NCBI RefSeq assembly: GCF_000835495.1
Contig: NW_015622541.1
Location: 7,998,001-8,062,000 of the forward strand
Direction: 5' to 3'
DNA: 64,000 nucleotides
DNA from: Cladophialophora immunda
Lineage: Eukaryota > Ascomycota > Eurotiomycetes > Chaetothyriales > Herpotrichiellaceae
In this document: positions 11,900 through 22,798 of the stretch, one piece after another
Layout of the letters: every line of letters starts with the position of its first letter
Numbering within the stretch: position 1 is the first letter of the stretch
Notes under the pieces: model-generated
Database searches by the model: none
Seen by the model: the letters and a program-made list of their open reading frames with translations, nothing else
Told to the model about the DNA's origin: nothing
Program-made: the position numbers and the translations under genes

Positions 11900-13142
11900 A
11901 CAAGATGCAGGACGCTGAGAAAGTTCGTTTCTCAACCTTTGTTCGCGTACATGGGTTTCTCAAGAAGAAAAAGGAAAGGGTGTCGTGCGATGATAAAGTC
12001 GGAGAGAGTCCTTCGACATAACGACACTCTCGTAAGTGTCAAGATAACAGGAGTTTGGAAGAATTCAACTTTGATTTGTACTCATATTGAGGGTTTCTAG
12101 GGTGTATCAGAGGTGTTTGGGGGACATTGGCACCAGGGCCACAACGGAACTGCCGATATCCGAGATGATGAACGGAGATGGGCCAGGCGGTTGTAGTTGC
12201 TCGCATGCAAGCGATGGACGGGATACGCACAATCCCAAAGCACTCAGGGACTGTTGTGTCTTGAGCCGGGGGGTATCTCTGGTTGTAGCCATGTCACCAA
12301 CTCTTTTCACGTTGTTTGTTCACTCTTCTGGGTTGCGTAGCGGCGTAGTCGTGCTCTGGCCATATCTCGACGCAATAGGTCAGGAAGTGCGGATTCGACC
12401 GATGAGGCCTCTTTTCAGCTGGGTGAGAGTCTGAAACGGGTGCTGGCAGATCTTCCAGATTGATTCTTGACTGCAGGTGGCTAGCGGTCGGAGTTTTGCT
12501 GACCGTGGCAGTGATAATCATCGGCCTCTTTGAACCAGCCAGCAGCTGCTTAGCGGTTCCTTGGCGACTCGTCATGCTGGGTATAGTGGGTAGGGCGCCC
12601 CCCGGATCCCGGTCACTTGGGTGGCTGCGCCCACCGACGCCAGCCCGCAACCCACTGCTGGGCGACGGGCTGCTCCTCCTCCTTGTTGCACTTCTCTACC
12701 GATGCTACCACTGCCCACCCCATCATTAGTACCACTGCACCTTCGTCCGCACCACCCGTCTGGGCGTACGACAACTACATTCGTTCTTCTCGCTCTACAT
12801 CTATCGTTCCACTCTGCTTCTGTGTACAGTACGCAAGCCATTATCAGTTCCTCCCGCCCTTCGCTAGCATAATATCACTCTGGAGCGACCCAGCCTGCGC
12901 ATACGAATACGTCCACCCTGCCTCCTCACATCCACTTGTGTACAGCTACGGCACCAAGAGCAACTCCTTCGGTGACTGAGCCGACCGTATTCTGCTCGTT
13001 CGGACAATCGCTGTAAAACGGTCGACATTGACGACATTGATTGCCCTCTCGATGCAAACTGAGTCGAGAGTGGTCTAAAACACCCTCCGCAGTCTGCGCA
13101 ACCTCACATCTAGCCTTACCGTTAATCTCCTACGAGCGCAGG
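11900..13142. other. Intergenic, 1.24 kb, promoter of the ADAM gene
   Basis: No supported gene. Frames at 12087-12434 and 12617-12979 are Cys/Ser/Pro-rich and show no motif. The stretch 12660-12980 is CT-rich and probably transcribed leader. The open frame of the ADAM gene extends upstream to 13041 only through non-ATG codons. Confidence 0.45.
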
Positions 13143-15611
13143 ATGCGCCTTCTTCAAAATTTTGCCGCGGGCATCGCATCATGGCTGTTGCTATTGCTGA
13201 TAAGCACAGTTGATGCACACTCCCGATCCAGGAATCCGTTAAACTACATATCGTTAATTGAAAACCCTCGGATACAAACGCCTTCACAAAGGGTACACTG
13301 TACATCCAGCTTTGACTTGACTTTCGACCTCCATCACAGCACCCAGCATGTCCGACTAAGCCTCGAACCCAACCATGATATCATTCACGAAGACTCTTAC
13401 ATTGAATTTATTGACAAGGATGGCAATGTCAGGCACGTCGAAAAGATGCAGCGGGAAGAGCACAAGATCTATCAGGGAAAAGCTTTTCTCGTCGATGACG
13501 ATGGGGTAAATCGGCACGTCGGGTGGGCTCGAATTGCTGTGAGGCGGGATGGCGTGAAGCCTCTCTTTGAGGGGGCTTTCACCGTCATGGGCAATCACCA
13601 CAATGTCCAGCTGAAGTCAAACTACATGGCGACCAAGCACGAACTCGATCCCGAACTGGAAGAGGATGATGATGAGTATATGGCTGTCTGGCGTGATTCG
13701 GACGTTAGCCGGCAATCGCATACAGACCTTAAACGAAGTGCAGGCTTGACTTGCGCCTCTGACAAGTTGGAGTTCAACACCCATCCGGACCATCCCATCT
13801 ACCGCGACTTGATGCTCAAACGCGATGATGGCTTCTGGGGAGACATGGGTGCCATGTCCATCTCCAACATGTTTGAGAAGCGACAGAATATCGACGGCGG
13901 CGGGGTGGGCTCAGGCAATTCGGCCGGTGTCAATCTAGCTTCCACCATTGGCAGCACCGCTGGTTGCCCAACCACTCGCAAAGTCGCCTTGGTCGGCGTT
14001 GCCACCGATTGTACATACACCGCGAGCTTCAACTCCACCGACAGCTTGCGACAATACGTCATCAGCCTGGTCAATACTGCTTCTGAATTATACCAATCCA
14101 CTTTCAACATCACTCTCGGCCTCCGCAATCTAACCGTTTCCGACGGCGAATGTCCCGGGACAGCAAGCACTCAGACGCCGTGGAACGTAGGTTGTTCAAG
14201 CAGCACCGATATAACACAACGGCTCAACCTCTTCTCTTCATGGCGCGGCCAGCGAGGCGACGACAATGCCTACTGGTCCCTCTTCACAACTTGCAACACC
14301 GGGGCTGAAGTCGGCCTCGCCTGGCTTGGGCAGTTGTGCAACCACGGTTCCACTTCACAGACAGACACTAGCGGCAACTCTCAGAGCGTCACCGGCGCAA
14401 ATGTCATTGCGAAGACCTCGACTGAGTGGCAGGTATTTGCTCACGAAAGTGGCCATACTTTTGGCGCTGTCCACGATTGTGATTCCAGCACCTGTGCCGA
14501 CGCCAACATTGTCAACTCTGGCCAGTGCTGCCCGCTTTCCTCCAGCACCTGCGACGCGAATGCACAATACATGATGAATCCTTACTCTTCAGCCGATATC
14601 ACCAAATTCTCGCCCTGCTCAGTGGGAAATATCTGCAGCGCACTGGGCCGCAACTCGGTTCAGTCGCAATGTCTCACTGACAACAAAGGTGTCGTTACCA
14701 TCAGTGGCAACCAGTGCGGCAATGGCATTGTCGAGGAGGGTGAAGACTGTGACTGTGGTGGAACCGAGTCCTGTGCTGGGAACAGCTGCTGCAATCCTAC
14801 AACCTGCAAGTTCAATACAGGCGCTGTGTGTGACCCGAGCAACGAAGGTTGCTGTACATCGACTTGCCAATTCGCTTCTTCTGGGACCGTCTGCCGTGCT
14901 AGCACTGGCCAATGTGATCCTGCCGAGACATGCTCTGGCACTAATGGAACATGCCCTACAGACACCACTGCGCCCGATGGAACTGATTGCGGTAGCGGCC
15001 TTGAATGTGCTAGTGGCCAGTGCACGAGTCGAGATCTTCAGTGCAAGACTCTCATGGGCAGCTACACGAGCGATAATGACACCTATGCCTGCAACAGTCA
15101 GACCTGCACGTTGAGTTGCGCCAGTCCAGACTTTGGAGCAAACGTCTGTTACAGCATGCAACAAAACTTCCTGGATGGTACTCCGTGTGGCGGTGGCGGG
15201 CGATGCGAGAATGGTGTTTGCAAGGGGAGCACTATCGGGGGCGAAGTCAAGTCATGGATTGACGACAACAAAACTTTGGTGATTGCCCTAGCCAGCGCGA
15301 TTGGAGGCCTCCTGCTGCTTGCTATTCTTGGATGCTGCATCAGGGCATGCAGACGGCCAAGAGGGAAGAAACTGGATGGCATCGTTCCTGGGCAACGTCG
15401 GCAGAGACGTGGAGTTCAAGGAGCACAGCGTGGAGGCTGGGATGGACCTCAAATTCCTCCGCAGATGAGAGATCGCGGATATGGCGGTGGGTGGGAACAG
15501 TCGCCTGTACAGATGACCACGCCACAGGGCTGGTATCCTCCGCAACCACCGCCTGCTTACGGGGGTTGGGATGGCTATCCCCAGCGAGGACAAAGTGCTA
15601 GGTACGCATAA
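13143..15611 (+). CDS. ADAM-family membrane metalloprotease with disintegrin domain
   Basis: Single exon, 822 aa. The ATG at 13143 begins a clear signal peptide (basic start, then WLLLLLISTVDA). A prodomain of about 250 residues is followed by the metalloprotease domain. The zinc site HESGHTFGAVHD (about 434-445) matches HExxHxxGxxHD, with a Met-turn YMMNPYSS downstream. A Cys-rich disintegrin domain starts near residue 524 (CGNGIVEEGEDCDCG). Next come a Cys-rich region and one membrane helix near 710-732. The cytoplasmic tail is Arg-, Gly-, Pro- and Gln-rich with PPQPPPAYGG-type motifs. The layout is that of a type I membrane sheddase. Fungal ADAMs are known but their substrates are poorly defined. 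Absence of introns in 2.5 kb is notable. Confidence 0.93.
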   Translation: MRLLQNFAAGIASWLLLLLISTVDAHSRSRNPLNYISLIENPRIQTPSQRVHCTSSFDLTFDLHHSTQHVRLSLEPNHDIIHEDSYIEFIDKDGNVRHVEKMQREEHKIYQGKAFLVDDDGVNRHVGWARIAVRRDGVKPLFEGAFTVMGNHHNVQLKSNYMATKHELDPELEEDDDEYMAVWRDSDVSRQSHTDLKRSAGLTCASDKLEFNTHPDHPIYRDLMLKRDDGFWGDMGAMSISNMFEKRQNIDGGGVGSGNSAGVNLASTIGSTAGCPTTRKVALVGVATDCTYTASFNSTDSLRQYVISLVNTASELYQSTFNITLGLRNLTVSDGECPGTASTQTPWNVGCSSSTDITQRLNLFSSWRGQRGDDNAYWSLFTTCNTGAEVGLAWLGQLCNHGSTSQTDTSGNSQSVTGANVIAKTSTEWQVFAHESGHTFGAVHDCDSSTCADANIVNSGQCCPLSSSTCDANAQYMMNPYSSADITKFSPCSVGNICSALGRNSVQSQCLTDNKGVVTISGNQCGNGIVEEGEDCDCGGTESCAGNSCCNPTTCKFNTGAVCDPSNEGCCTSTCQFASSGTVCRASTGQCDPAETCSGTNGTCPTDTTAPDGTDCGSGLECASGQCTSRDLQCKTLMGSYTSDNDTYACNSQTCTLSCASPDFGANVCYSMQQNFLDGTPCGGGGRCENGVCKGSTIGGEVKSWIDDNKTLVIALASAIGGLLLLAILGCCIRACRRPRGKKLDGIVPGQRRQRRGVQGAQRGGWDGPQIPPQMRDRGYGGGWEQSPVQMTTPQGWYPPQPPPAYGGWDGYPQRGQSARYA

Positions 15612-16452
15612 AGGGGACATGCGGTGGTGCAGAAAACTGTACAGATGGAGGGAAGCGGGTAATGCACAGCCTTGTACTGGGCGAAGGGATATATGCCCGT
15701 ATAGACCGGGCATGGAACGGACCGGTGGACTCGCTGCATATTTTACACGGCGTCAAAAGTGTTTGGGTATTGTTTTCCGCTTGACACGACCTCCCTGACG
15801 AACAGAATCGAATGGATGATCAAGACTATCAATCCACCCCAAGTGGCCAGAATTCTCTTTTTGAGGTCTAGCTACCTCTTCTGGAACATTTTTGAACTAT
15901 GTGACCTAGGCATAAACTCAATCCCGGTAAAGGAGTGTAGCTGTTTGGCGGATGGAGTCGGAGTGGGTGCCGTGGGGAAGACAATCGGGCATATACCGAA
16001 CCCAAGTCCCAGCAAATGTCGCAGTCTGGCACTGTAGATATGTGGCTGCTTCTCTCTGGATAGAGGCGGCGGGTTTGCCAGGGCCAACAGGAACCTCGAC
16101 AATCAATAGGCAGAGAAAAGAAGGCCAACATTGGCAGTTCAGGGCCGCCCTACAACGCAGCAGGGGAAATGGGACATCAGACATGTAGTCAGACGACCGC
16201 GGTAGGTGTGTTGGAGGTAGGTGGGAGGTTGGAGGTAGGTGGGAGGTTGGAGGTAGGTGGGAGGTTGGAGGTTGGAGATGGATAATATGACGCGACATGA
16301 CTTCGCCCGATCTCGCAATCATTTCCAGCCCCTCTCACTGGTCCGTCTAACTGCTTTTCACACTCTGCGTGCATGACCTTTGTCCTCCCAAGTCGCATTC
16401 TCCGAGTTTTCTCAACGCTGTTTGATCTAGGTCTTGTGGTGACCCAGGCCCC
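15612..16452. other. Intergenic, 841 bp with a short minisatellite
   Basis: This is the 3' flank of the ADAM gene and the promoter of the aminotransferase gene. It contains a GA/GT-rich tandem repeat at 16211-16270 (separate entry). Otherwise nothing coding was recognised. Confidence 0.5.
16211..16270. repeat. Minisatellite, 18-bp unit, three exact copies
   Basis: The unit TTGGAGGTAGGTGGGAGG occurs three times without a mismatch at 16211-16228, 16229-16246 and 16247-16264, followed by a partial copy. The plus strand is purine-rich with G-runs. It lies about 185 bp upstream of the aminotransferase start codon, so it sits in the promoter or leader. Confidence 0.92.
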
Positions 16453-17997
16453 ATGAGCTTCAGCTTCGCGGCGACTACAGCAGCAGTCCGATCCGCCTCT
16501 CGACCAGTCTTTCGAGTAGAGCTACCCCTCGCTGCTGGAAGCGGTCCATTGCATTCGAGCCGCGCGCACACTCCTCGCCGCGATTTCTCGTCCTCGCCCA
16601 GAATGGACGTCAAGTTCGCGCCCGCGAAGCGCGTCGCGGGGCAGAGGCAGGACGTTTGGTCTATTGTCAATGAGGCCGCCGCTGCATCTCCCATGCAGCC
16701 AATTGTGAACATGGGCCAAGGGTTTTTGTGAGTATGCAGAAACACACACCGACGTGGCCACTTGTTACCATTGTATGAAGGATCGAGGACTAATTCCAAG
16801 TCACAGTGGCTACAATCCCCCCAAATTCATCATTGACGCTGCGAAGAGTGCGCTCGATCGAGTAGAATGCAATCAATATTCTCCCACCAAGGGCAGGCCG
16901 AGGTTGAAAAAGGCAATCGCCGACGCATACTCTCCTTATTTCGGACGACAGTTGGATCCGGAGACTGAAGTTACTATTACAACGGGTGCCAACGAAGGTA
17001 CGGGGTAAGAAAATCGGGACAGTGGCATTGCTGACTGGGCACAGGCATGCTCAGTGCATTCATGGGCTTTATCGAACCAGGCGACGAAGTGATCATATTT
17101 GAACCCTTTTTTGACCAGTATCTCAGTAATATTGAGATGCCTGGTGGAACAATCAGATATGTCCCTATGCACCCTCCCGCGGATGGCGCCGAACGGACTT
17201 CCTCCGCAGCGAACTGGACCATCGACTTTGACGAGCTGGAAAAGGCATTCAACTCCAAAACAAAGATGATTGTGTTGAACTCACCTCACAACCCGGTCGG
17301 CAAAGTTTTGAACAAGGAAGAGCTGACAAAAATCGGCGATCTGTGTTTGAAACATAAAGTCATCATCTTGTCAGACGAGGTGTATGACCGCTTATACTAT
17401 GTTCCTTTTACACGAATAGCCACGCTCTCGCCTGAACTCGCCAAGATAACACTCACCGTGGGATCGGCGGGGAAGAATTTCTACGCGACGGGATGGCGCG
17501 TAGGGTACCTGATCGGGCCCCCAGAGCTGATCAAATACGTGGCCGCTGCACATACGAGAATCTGCTATTCAAGCGTCTCGCCTTTACAAGAGGCTGCTGC
17601 GATTGGATTCGAACAGGCGGACAAGGTTGGGTTCTGGGACCAACAGATCACAGAGATGAAGGGCAAAATGGACCGCTTCTGCCAGATCTTCGATGAACTG
17701 GGCATACCCTACTCGGTTCCCGAAGGCGGCTATTTCGTGCTCGCAAACCTGTCCAAGGTCAAACTCCCTGAATGCTACAAATTCCCGGACCACGTCAAAG
17801 ACCGACCACGGGATTTCAAGATGTCGTGGTTTTTGATCATGGAGTTAGGGGTTGCGGCGATTCCACCGAGCGAGTTCTATACAGACGAAAGGGCACATTT
17901 GGCGGAAGATTGGATGAGATTCGCCGTTTGTAAGAACGATGATGTCTTGGAAGACGCAAAGGATCGATTGAGGGGTTTGAAGAAGTACATGACCTGA
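16453..17997 (+). CDS. BNA3: Kynurenine aminotransferase, PLP class I
   Basis: Exons 16453-16727, 16807-16997 and 17045-17997 give 472 aa. Fold-type I aminotransferase features are clear: NQYSPTKGRPRLKKAIA, TTGANEG rebuilt across intron 2, NSPHNPVGKV, the DEVYDRL motif, and the PLP-lysine region GSAGKNFYATGWRVGY (Lys near 299). Bna3-type enzymes convert kynurenine to kynurenic acid and can also act as glutamine transaminase K / cysteine-S-conjugate beta-lyase. The first 50 residues are Arg/Ser/Ala-rich with almost no acidic residues, which looks like a mitochondrial presequence. A second Met at residue 51 (MDVKFAPAKR) would give a cytosolic form. Confidence 0.92.
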
Positions 17998-18375
17998 TCC
18001 GAGGGATGTTCGATGATAAAAGTTTCGTCAAGATGGCTCCGTTGTGCAAGGTTAGATCTGTCCAACATGGACCTATAACGTTAGACATATACACATATAG
18101 CATGAAGCCGCCATCTGTGCTGATCTGTTCTCAATCTCGGCTAGCAAAAGCAACGGCGCTGCTTGTTCCCAGTCGTCAATACACTTATGCCAGTACAGAA
18201 AGGGGATGCTCAGCCTTGTCACGGGCGGGGTCTACTAAACGCGTGTGACGCGGTGCCTTGTCGCTGAACTCCAACTATTTCAGTCCGCAGGCAATTTCGC
18301 CAACGCCGCAGTCCCTATTCCACCGTGCTCGGAGCTTGATTTCTGGATACGAATACATCAAGTTATGAAACACCC
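17998..18375. other. Intergenic, 378 bp
   Basis: 3' flank of BNA3 and promoter of MGS1, both on the plus strand. No element recognised. Confidence 0.45.
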
Positions 18376-20052
18376 ATGATGGTGGCATGCCCAATCTGCG
18401 GCAAATCCGTCAAGCAAACCACGATCAACGACCACATCGACTCCAACTGCACCGAGTACATCGAGAACGAAAGCAGTGCATCGACACCCGGGACTGGCAA
18501 ATTCTTCAAGACCCCCGTCGCAAAGCGCGATGCTTTCTCCTTCTTTTCGGCCTCCCAGCCCTTACCATCTCCGAGCGATCCTCGACCGTCGCTGGCGACA
18601 GCAGCTGTAGCGAAACGACCATTCGAAGCCACCTCGGCACCGCAACAGCCAGATGGACACCCTGTGATCAAAAATGAGGAGACGGGCGCATCTCACAATG
18701 GCTCCGAAGCAGTGGCACCCCCAAACAAAAAGCCCAAACACAACCCCTTCGAAAAAGCCGCGCCGCTGGCAGAACGCATGCGCCCGAAAACCCTCGATGA
18801 AGTCTGCGGACAGGACCTGGTCGGCCGTGACGGCGTGCTGCGAGGCTTGATTGAACAAGATCGCGTCCCGAGCATGATTCTCTGGGGTGCCGCGGGGACC
18901 GGTAAGACGACCATTGCACGGGTCATTGCGGGGATGGTTGGCTCCCGCTTCGTCGAGATCAATAGTACATCTTCCGGGGTGGCCGAGTGTAAGAAGATCT
19001 TCGCCGAAGCCAAAAATGAGCTGGCCCTCACGGGCCGTAAGACGATCATATTCTGCGACGAGATCCACAGGTTCAGCAAGAGCCAGCAGGATGTCTTTCT
19101 CGGTCCTGTCGAGGCGGGACATGTCACTCTGATCGGCGCCACAACCGAGAATCCCAGCTTCAAGGTGCAGAACGCTCTCCTGTCGCGGTGCCGCACGTTT
19201 ACCTTGCAGAAACTCACAGACCAGAATATCTGCGAGATCCTCAATCGCGCGCTGGAAGCCGAACGCAACAATTACAATCCCTCCGAGCTCGTAAATGACG
19301 AGTTGATCAGATACCTTGCTGCCTTTGCTGACGGTGACGCCCGTACGGGCCTCAACCTCCTTGAGTTAGCTATGGATATCTCTAGCCGACCCAACATGAC
19401 TCTAGAGGATCTAAAACAATCGCTCACAAAGACCCTAGTCTACGACCGCGCGGGTGATCAACACTACGACACCATATCCGCATTCCACAAATCGGTGCGA
19501 GGCTCCGACCCTAACGCGGCGTTGTACTACCTTGCGCGCATGCTTCAGTCAGGGGAAGATCCGCTGTACATTGCGAGACGGATGATTGTGATCGCGAGCG
19601 AGGATGTCGGATTGGCGGACAATTCGCTGCTCCCGCTCGCAACGGCGGCATATACAGCTTGTGAGAAAATCGGTATGCCTGAAGCAAGAATCAACTTGGC
19701 CCATGTCACAGTGGCGTTGTGCCTTGCCCCCAAATCAACCAGGGCGTATAGGGCGCTTGCGAATGCTATGCACGCTCTTGAAGAGCCCGGGATTGCAGGC
19801 CTTCCAGTCCCGATTCACCTGAGAAATGCGCCGACGAGGTTGATGAAAGAGTTGGGGTACGGGAAGGAGTACAAATATAATCCGGACTATGTGGATGGAA
19901 AGGTCAAGCAGGAGTATTTGCCCGACAGGTTGAAGGGTAGAGAGTTTCTGGAAGAAAGAGATCTTGGAGAGAACATCGACGAGGACTTATTAGAGGAGGC
20001 GGGACTCGGTAAGGACGGCAAAGTCGTCAATGGAGTGAATGGGAATGGCTAA
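18376..20052 (+). CDS. MGS1: AAA+ ATPase Mgs1/WRNIP1 with UBZ zinc finger
   Basis: Single exon, 558 aa. The N-terminus has a UBZ4-type finger, CPICGKSVKQTTINDHIDSNC in pattern C-x2-C-x11-H-x5-C (residues 5-25). A Ser/Pro-rich linker carries a basic KKPKHNPF segment. The AAA+ core begins RPKTLDEVCGQDLVG. Walker A is GAAGTGKTT (about 171-179), Walker B is IIFCDEIHRF (about 223-232), and sensor 1 is ATTENPSF. The C-terminal half carries the MgsA/RarA tetramerisation region (ARRMIVIASEDVGLADN). The protein binds ubiquitinated PCNA and helps restart stalled replication forks. Two consecutive Met codons start the frame; the first was taken. Confidence 0.95.
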   Translation: MMVACPICGKSVKQTTINDHIDSNCTEYIENESSASTPGTGKFFKTPVAKRDAFSFFSASQPLPSPSDPRPSLATAAVAKRPFEATSAPQQPDGHPVIKNEETGASHNGSEAVAPPNKKPKHNPFEKAAPLAERMRPKTLDEVCGQDLVGRDGVLRGLIEQDRVPSMILWGAAGTGKTTIARVIAGMVGSRFVEINSTSSGVAECKKIFAEAKNELALTGRKTIIFCDEIHRFSKSQQDVFLGPVEAGHVTLIGATTENPSFKVQNALLSRCRTFTLQKLTDQNICEILNRALEAERNNYNPSELVNDELIRYLAAFADGDARTGLNLLELAMDISSRPNMTLEDLKQSLTKTLVYDRAGDQHYDTISAFHKSVRGSDPNAALYYLARMLQSGEDPLYIARRMIVIASEDVGLADNSLLPLATAAYTACEKIGMPEARINLAHVTVALCLAPKSTRAYRALANAMHALEEPGIAGLPVPIHLRNAPTRLMKELGYGKEYKYNPDYVDGKVKQEYLPDRLKGREFLEERDLGENIDEDLLEEAGLGKDGKVVNGVNGNG

Positions 20053-21212
20053 GAAGAGGTGGAGGAATGTTGAGATCATGAAAACCAGAATCCGGAAAAC
20101 AACGGAGATTTCCAGCAATGAAGGCGGGAACATTCAGTGAATGCATGAATGATCCTCAATCGCTTCCGGACCGCAGTTTCAACAACCAATACGAAGGAAA
20201 ATGGGGTGTGGACCTTGCTGATCCAGGAGGCCACATGCAGCCCAGATGGCGACGAGAACAGCTTCGACTGTGTTTTTTTCGCGAGAGGTCGACTGGGCAT
20301 CTCTGGCGTTGAGCTGATATCGTGGATGTCTGCTCTGGGTCCGGAGTTCCTTTCTGTTCGGATTGGAAGATGACTCGGAGAGGCGACCACAGTCTTTCAG
20401 TTTGAGCGAGAACCCAGCTCTTGCCTTCAAGAGAGGATTATCAAGGATCGCACCGCCCGTTCGAGGAACGTGCAAGATCCAGTATGCGTCGACTGCGCGG
20501 ATGGAGACACGGACAAAAGACTGCCACAACAGGCAAAACTTTTGGAATAGTTAGTCGCTCAGCTTCGCTCGCAAGGGAATTGTCCAACAAATTGGTGACG
20601 GGTGAGCCTAGACTGGTCTCTATCCTGGACAGATAATAGCGACGGAAATGCGGCTCCCAGTCAAAACAGTTGGATGAAAACACCCCGTCGCTTGGGAGAG
20701 AGGATGGCTCGGCTCATGACATAAAAGAGTTACAAGTCCTATTGTCCTTGATTAAACGTGACTTGGATTCCTGAAGAATATTGTATAGCTTCAAACTGGC
20801 CCTGGCGAATCGCCTCGCTAAGGCGTCCAGGCAAGGCGCCTGGCAGTCTACCAGCTTCGCAAGGAGGAGAGACGCTGACACGAGGTCCTGGTTTGATCAG
20901 CCAGCCTGATATAAGCATGATGATGCTGGGCAAAGCCGTCATTGCTGAGTCAGAGAATTTGGATGGGAAGAGAGGGTGTCGAACATTCAGATTCGCATAC
21001 AGGTGCGAACACAGCCTCGCATATTAGTCGGTCAAGGATGTGGATTTTTCAACTCCAGGACAAGGCCTCCAGCGGTGCCAATGTGTAACGACGCACGAGA
21101 GTGGCAAAGGCTGACATGACATTGAACGTGATGATCATAAAACCCCAAGGAATTCCAGGGACATATATGCGGGACAAGCAACTTCAGAACAGTGTTGAGC
21201 CAGCACAGTACC
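20053..21212. other. Intergenic, 1.16 kb, no gene recognised
   Basis: Only motif-free frames under 120 codons are present on either strand. A small inverted repeat, CCAGGC...GCCTGG with a 5-nt loop, lies at 20827-20843. The last part must hold the promoter of the FAD monooxygenase gene. Confidence 0.45.
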
Positions 21213-22537
21213 ATGACGATCCGAGTCGCCATAGCAGGAGGTGGAATCGCGGGCCTTTGCCTCGCTCGTGGGCTGCTTCAGTACCCGCAATTCGACGTCC
21301 AGGTGTACGAGCAGGTCCAACAACACCGCGATAAAGGCGGTGCCCTCGCCCTGCATGCAAATGCCATTGGAGCCATGGAGCTCATCGATCCGGCCATCAA
21401 ACGTGCATATTTCCGGAAAGCCAACAGCATGCTGGAGGATGATGACAGGGAAATGGCCACGCAAGTCATTCTGGCCGAAGGCAAGCATAAAGGAGAGGTC
21501 ATCGCGCGGCTGGGCCGGGCAAAAGGACGCAAAACAGTGGCAAGAGTGGACCTGATCAACGGGTTCATGGATCTGGTACCCAACGAGAACCTGAACATGG
21601 GCAAGAGGTTGGAAAATATCGAGGAGAGCGACGATGGAGAAGTTGTCCTCGGTTTCGCAGACGGCACAACGGCGACAGTGGATTGCCTCATTGGCGCCGA
21701 TGGCATCCATAGCATGACGAGACAATATCTGTTGGGCAGGGACCATCCTGCTGCGCTCCCGGTGAACCATGATCGGTGGTACAGAGTCGGTGCAAAGCTT
21801 CCCATGGAAGAGGTGGAGAGGACACTGTCACCGCGGTTTCTAGGCTTCGTTCCGATCCTGTGTGGTCCGAACGGAACATTCAACTTGACCCCTATACGTT
21901 ATGGGAAGACAATGAGCATGGGCTATTATGCTAGAGCACAAAGCGATGAGGAGATTGGAAAGCTCCCCAATCCAGCAGATTTTGCCAGCTATGATCCGGA
22001 CTGCGTGAAAATGGCTGAAGTAGGTCTTGACGGTCTCCGGAACCAGTGTGGTTTACTGATCTGCATCCTCAGTTGATCCTCAAAGCGTATGAACCGGACG
22101 AGCTTTGGGCGATGCATGACCACGATGCTGCACCTTACTTCAACAAAGGTAGAGTTGTCATGATGGGAGACGCGGCCCATGCGACATTCCCTTTCATTGG
22201 CAATGGAGCAGCTCAGGCCATTGAAGATGGAGCCGTGCTTCACGCACTCTTTGCACATGTCAAGGACAAGTCGGAGATCCCAGTCGTCTTCGCTGCTTTC
22301 GACGAGGTCAGGCGGCCTCGAGCCTCGCGAGTGGTAGAAATGGCAAGGAAGGCCGGGTTGATGTACACATATGACTTTGGAGGGTTCTGGGAGGACAGTG
22401 AAGGCATTGAGGCGCTCCAGGATCGTTGGAAGAAGATTGCGTCTTTCACCAACGATGTGGATCTGGAGACACAGAACCAGATGGCGATCTCTGTCTTTCA
22501 ACGCAAGACCAGGCAGCGGGTGAATGGCACACAGTGA
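21213..22537 (+). CDS. FAD-dependent aromatic-type monooxygenase (salicylate hydroxylase-like)
   Basis: Two exons, 21213-22019 and 22073-22537, give 423 aa. Without splicing the gene looks frameshifted near 22075. A 53-nt intron with donor GTAGGT, branch CTGAT and acceptor CTCAG restores the frame (...KMAE | LILKAYEPDE...). Group A flavoprotein monooxygenase features are present: the GGGIAG dinucleotide motif at the N-terminus, a GADGIHS motif (the DG motif), and GDAAHATFPFIGNGAAQAIEDG near 301, which holds the flavin phosphate. Such enzymes hydroxylate phenolic or heteroaromatic acids with NAD(P)H and O2. The substrate is unknown. The gene lies 261 bp upstream of a racemase-fold enzyme on the same strand. 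The first ATG is at 21213. Confidence 0.87.
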
Positions 22538-22798
22538 TATGAGCGGCGTAGTAGCTGTAGATCGCGGTAACATGATGACAAATACAAGTCTGTGAAAAGA
22601 ATAAAGGAGATCAACTCTAGCCTCCCTATTTCTTACCCAAGGTCAAGCCTAAAGCCTTGGCCTTAGGGACATATAACTGCCTGTAGCACCCAATGGATTC
22701 AGCCCTGCAAGGCCTTCGCTCCCTCCTTTCAGCAGCTTCTTCAACCTAACACCTCTAGCCCCATCTCTTCTCGATACCTGACAAATTGCCGCAGAAGC

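Noticed and set aside
20827..20843. Inverted repeat CCAGGC...GCCTGG as a possible operator or terminator
   Set aside because: Short and in a eukaryotic intergenic region; such palindromes arise by chance, and no neighbouring copy was seen.
22046..22537. A separate short gene or frameshifted pseudogene after the FAD monooxygenase
   Set aside because: A normal 53-nt intron at 22020-22072 joins it to the upstream exon in frame.
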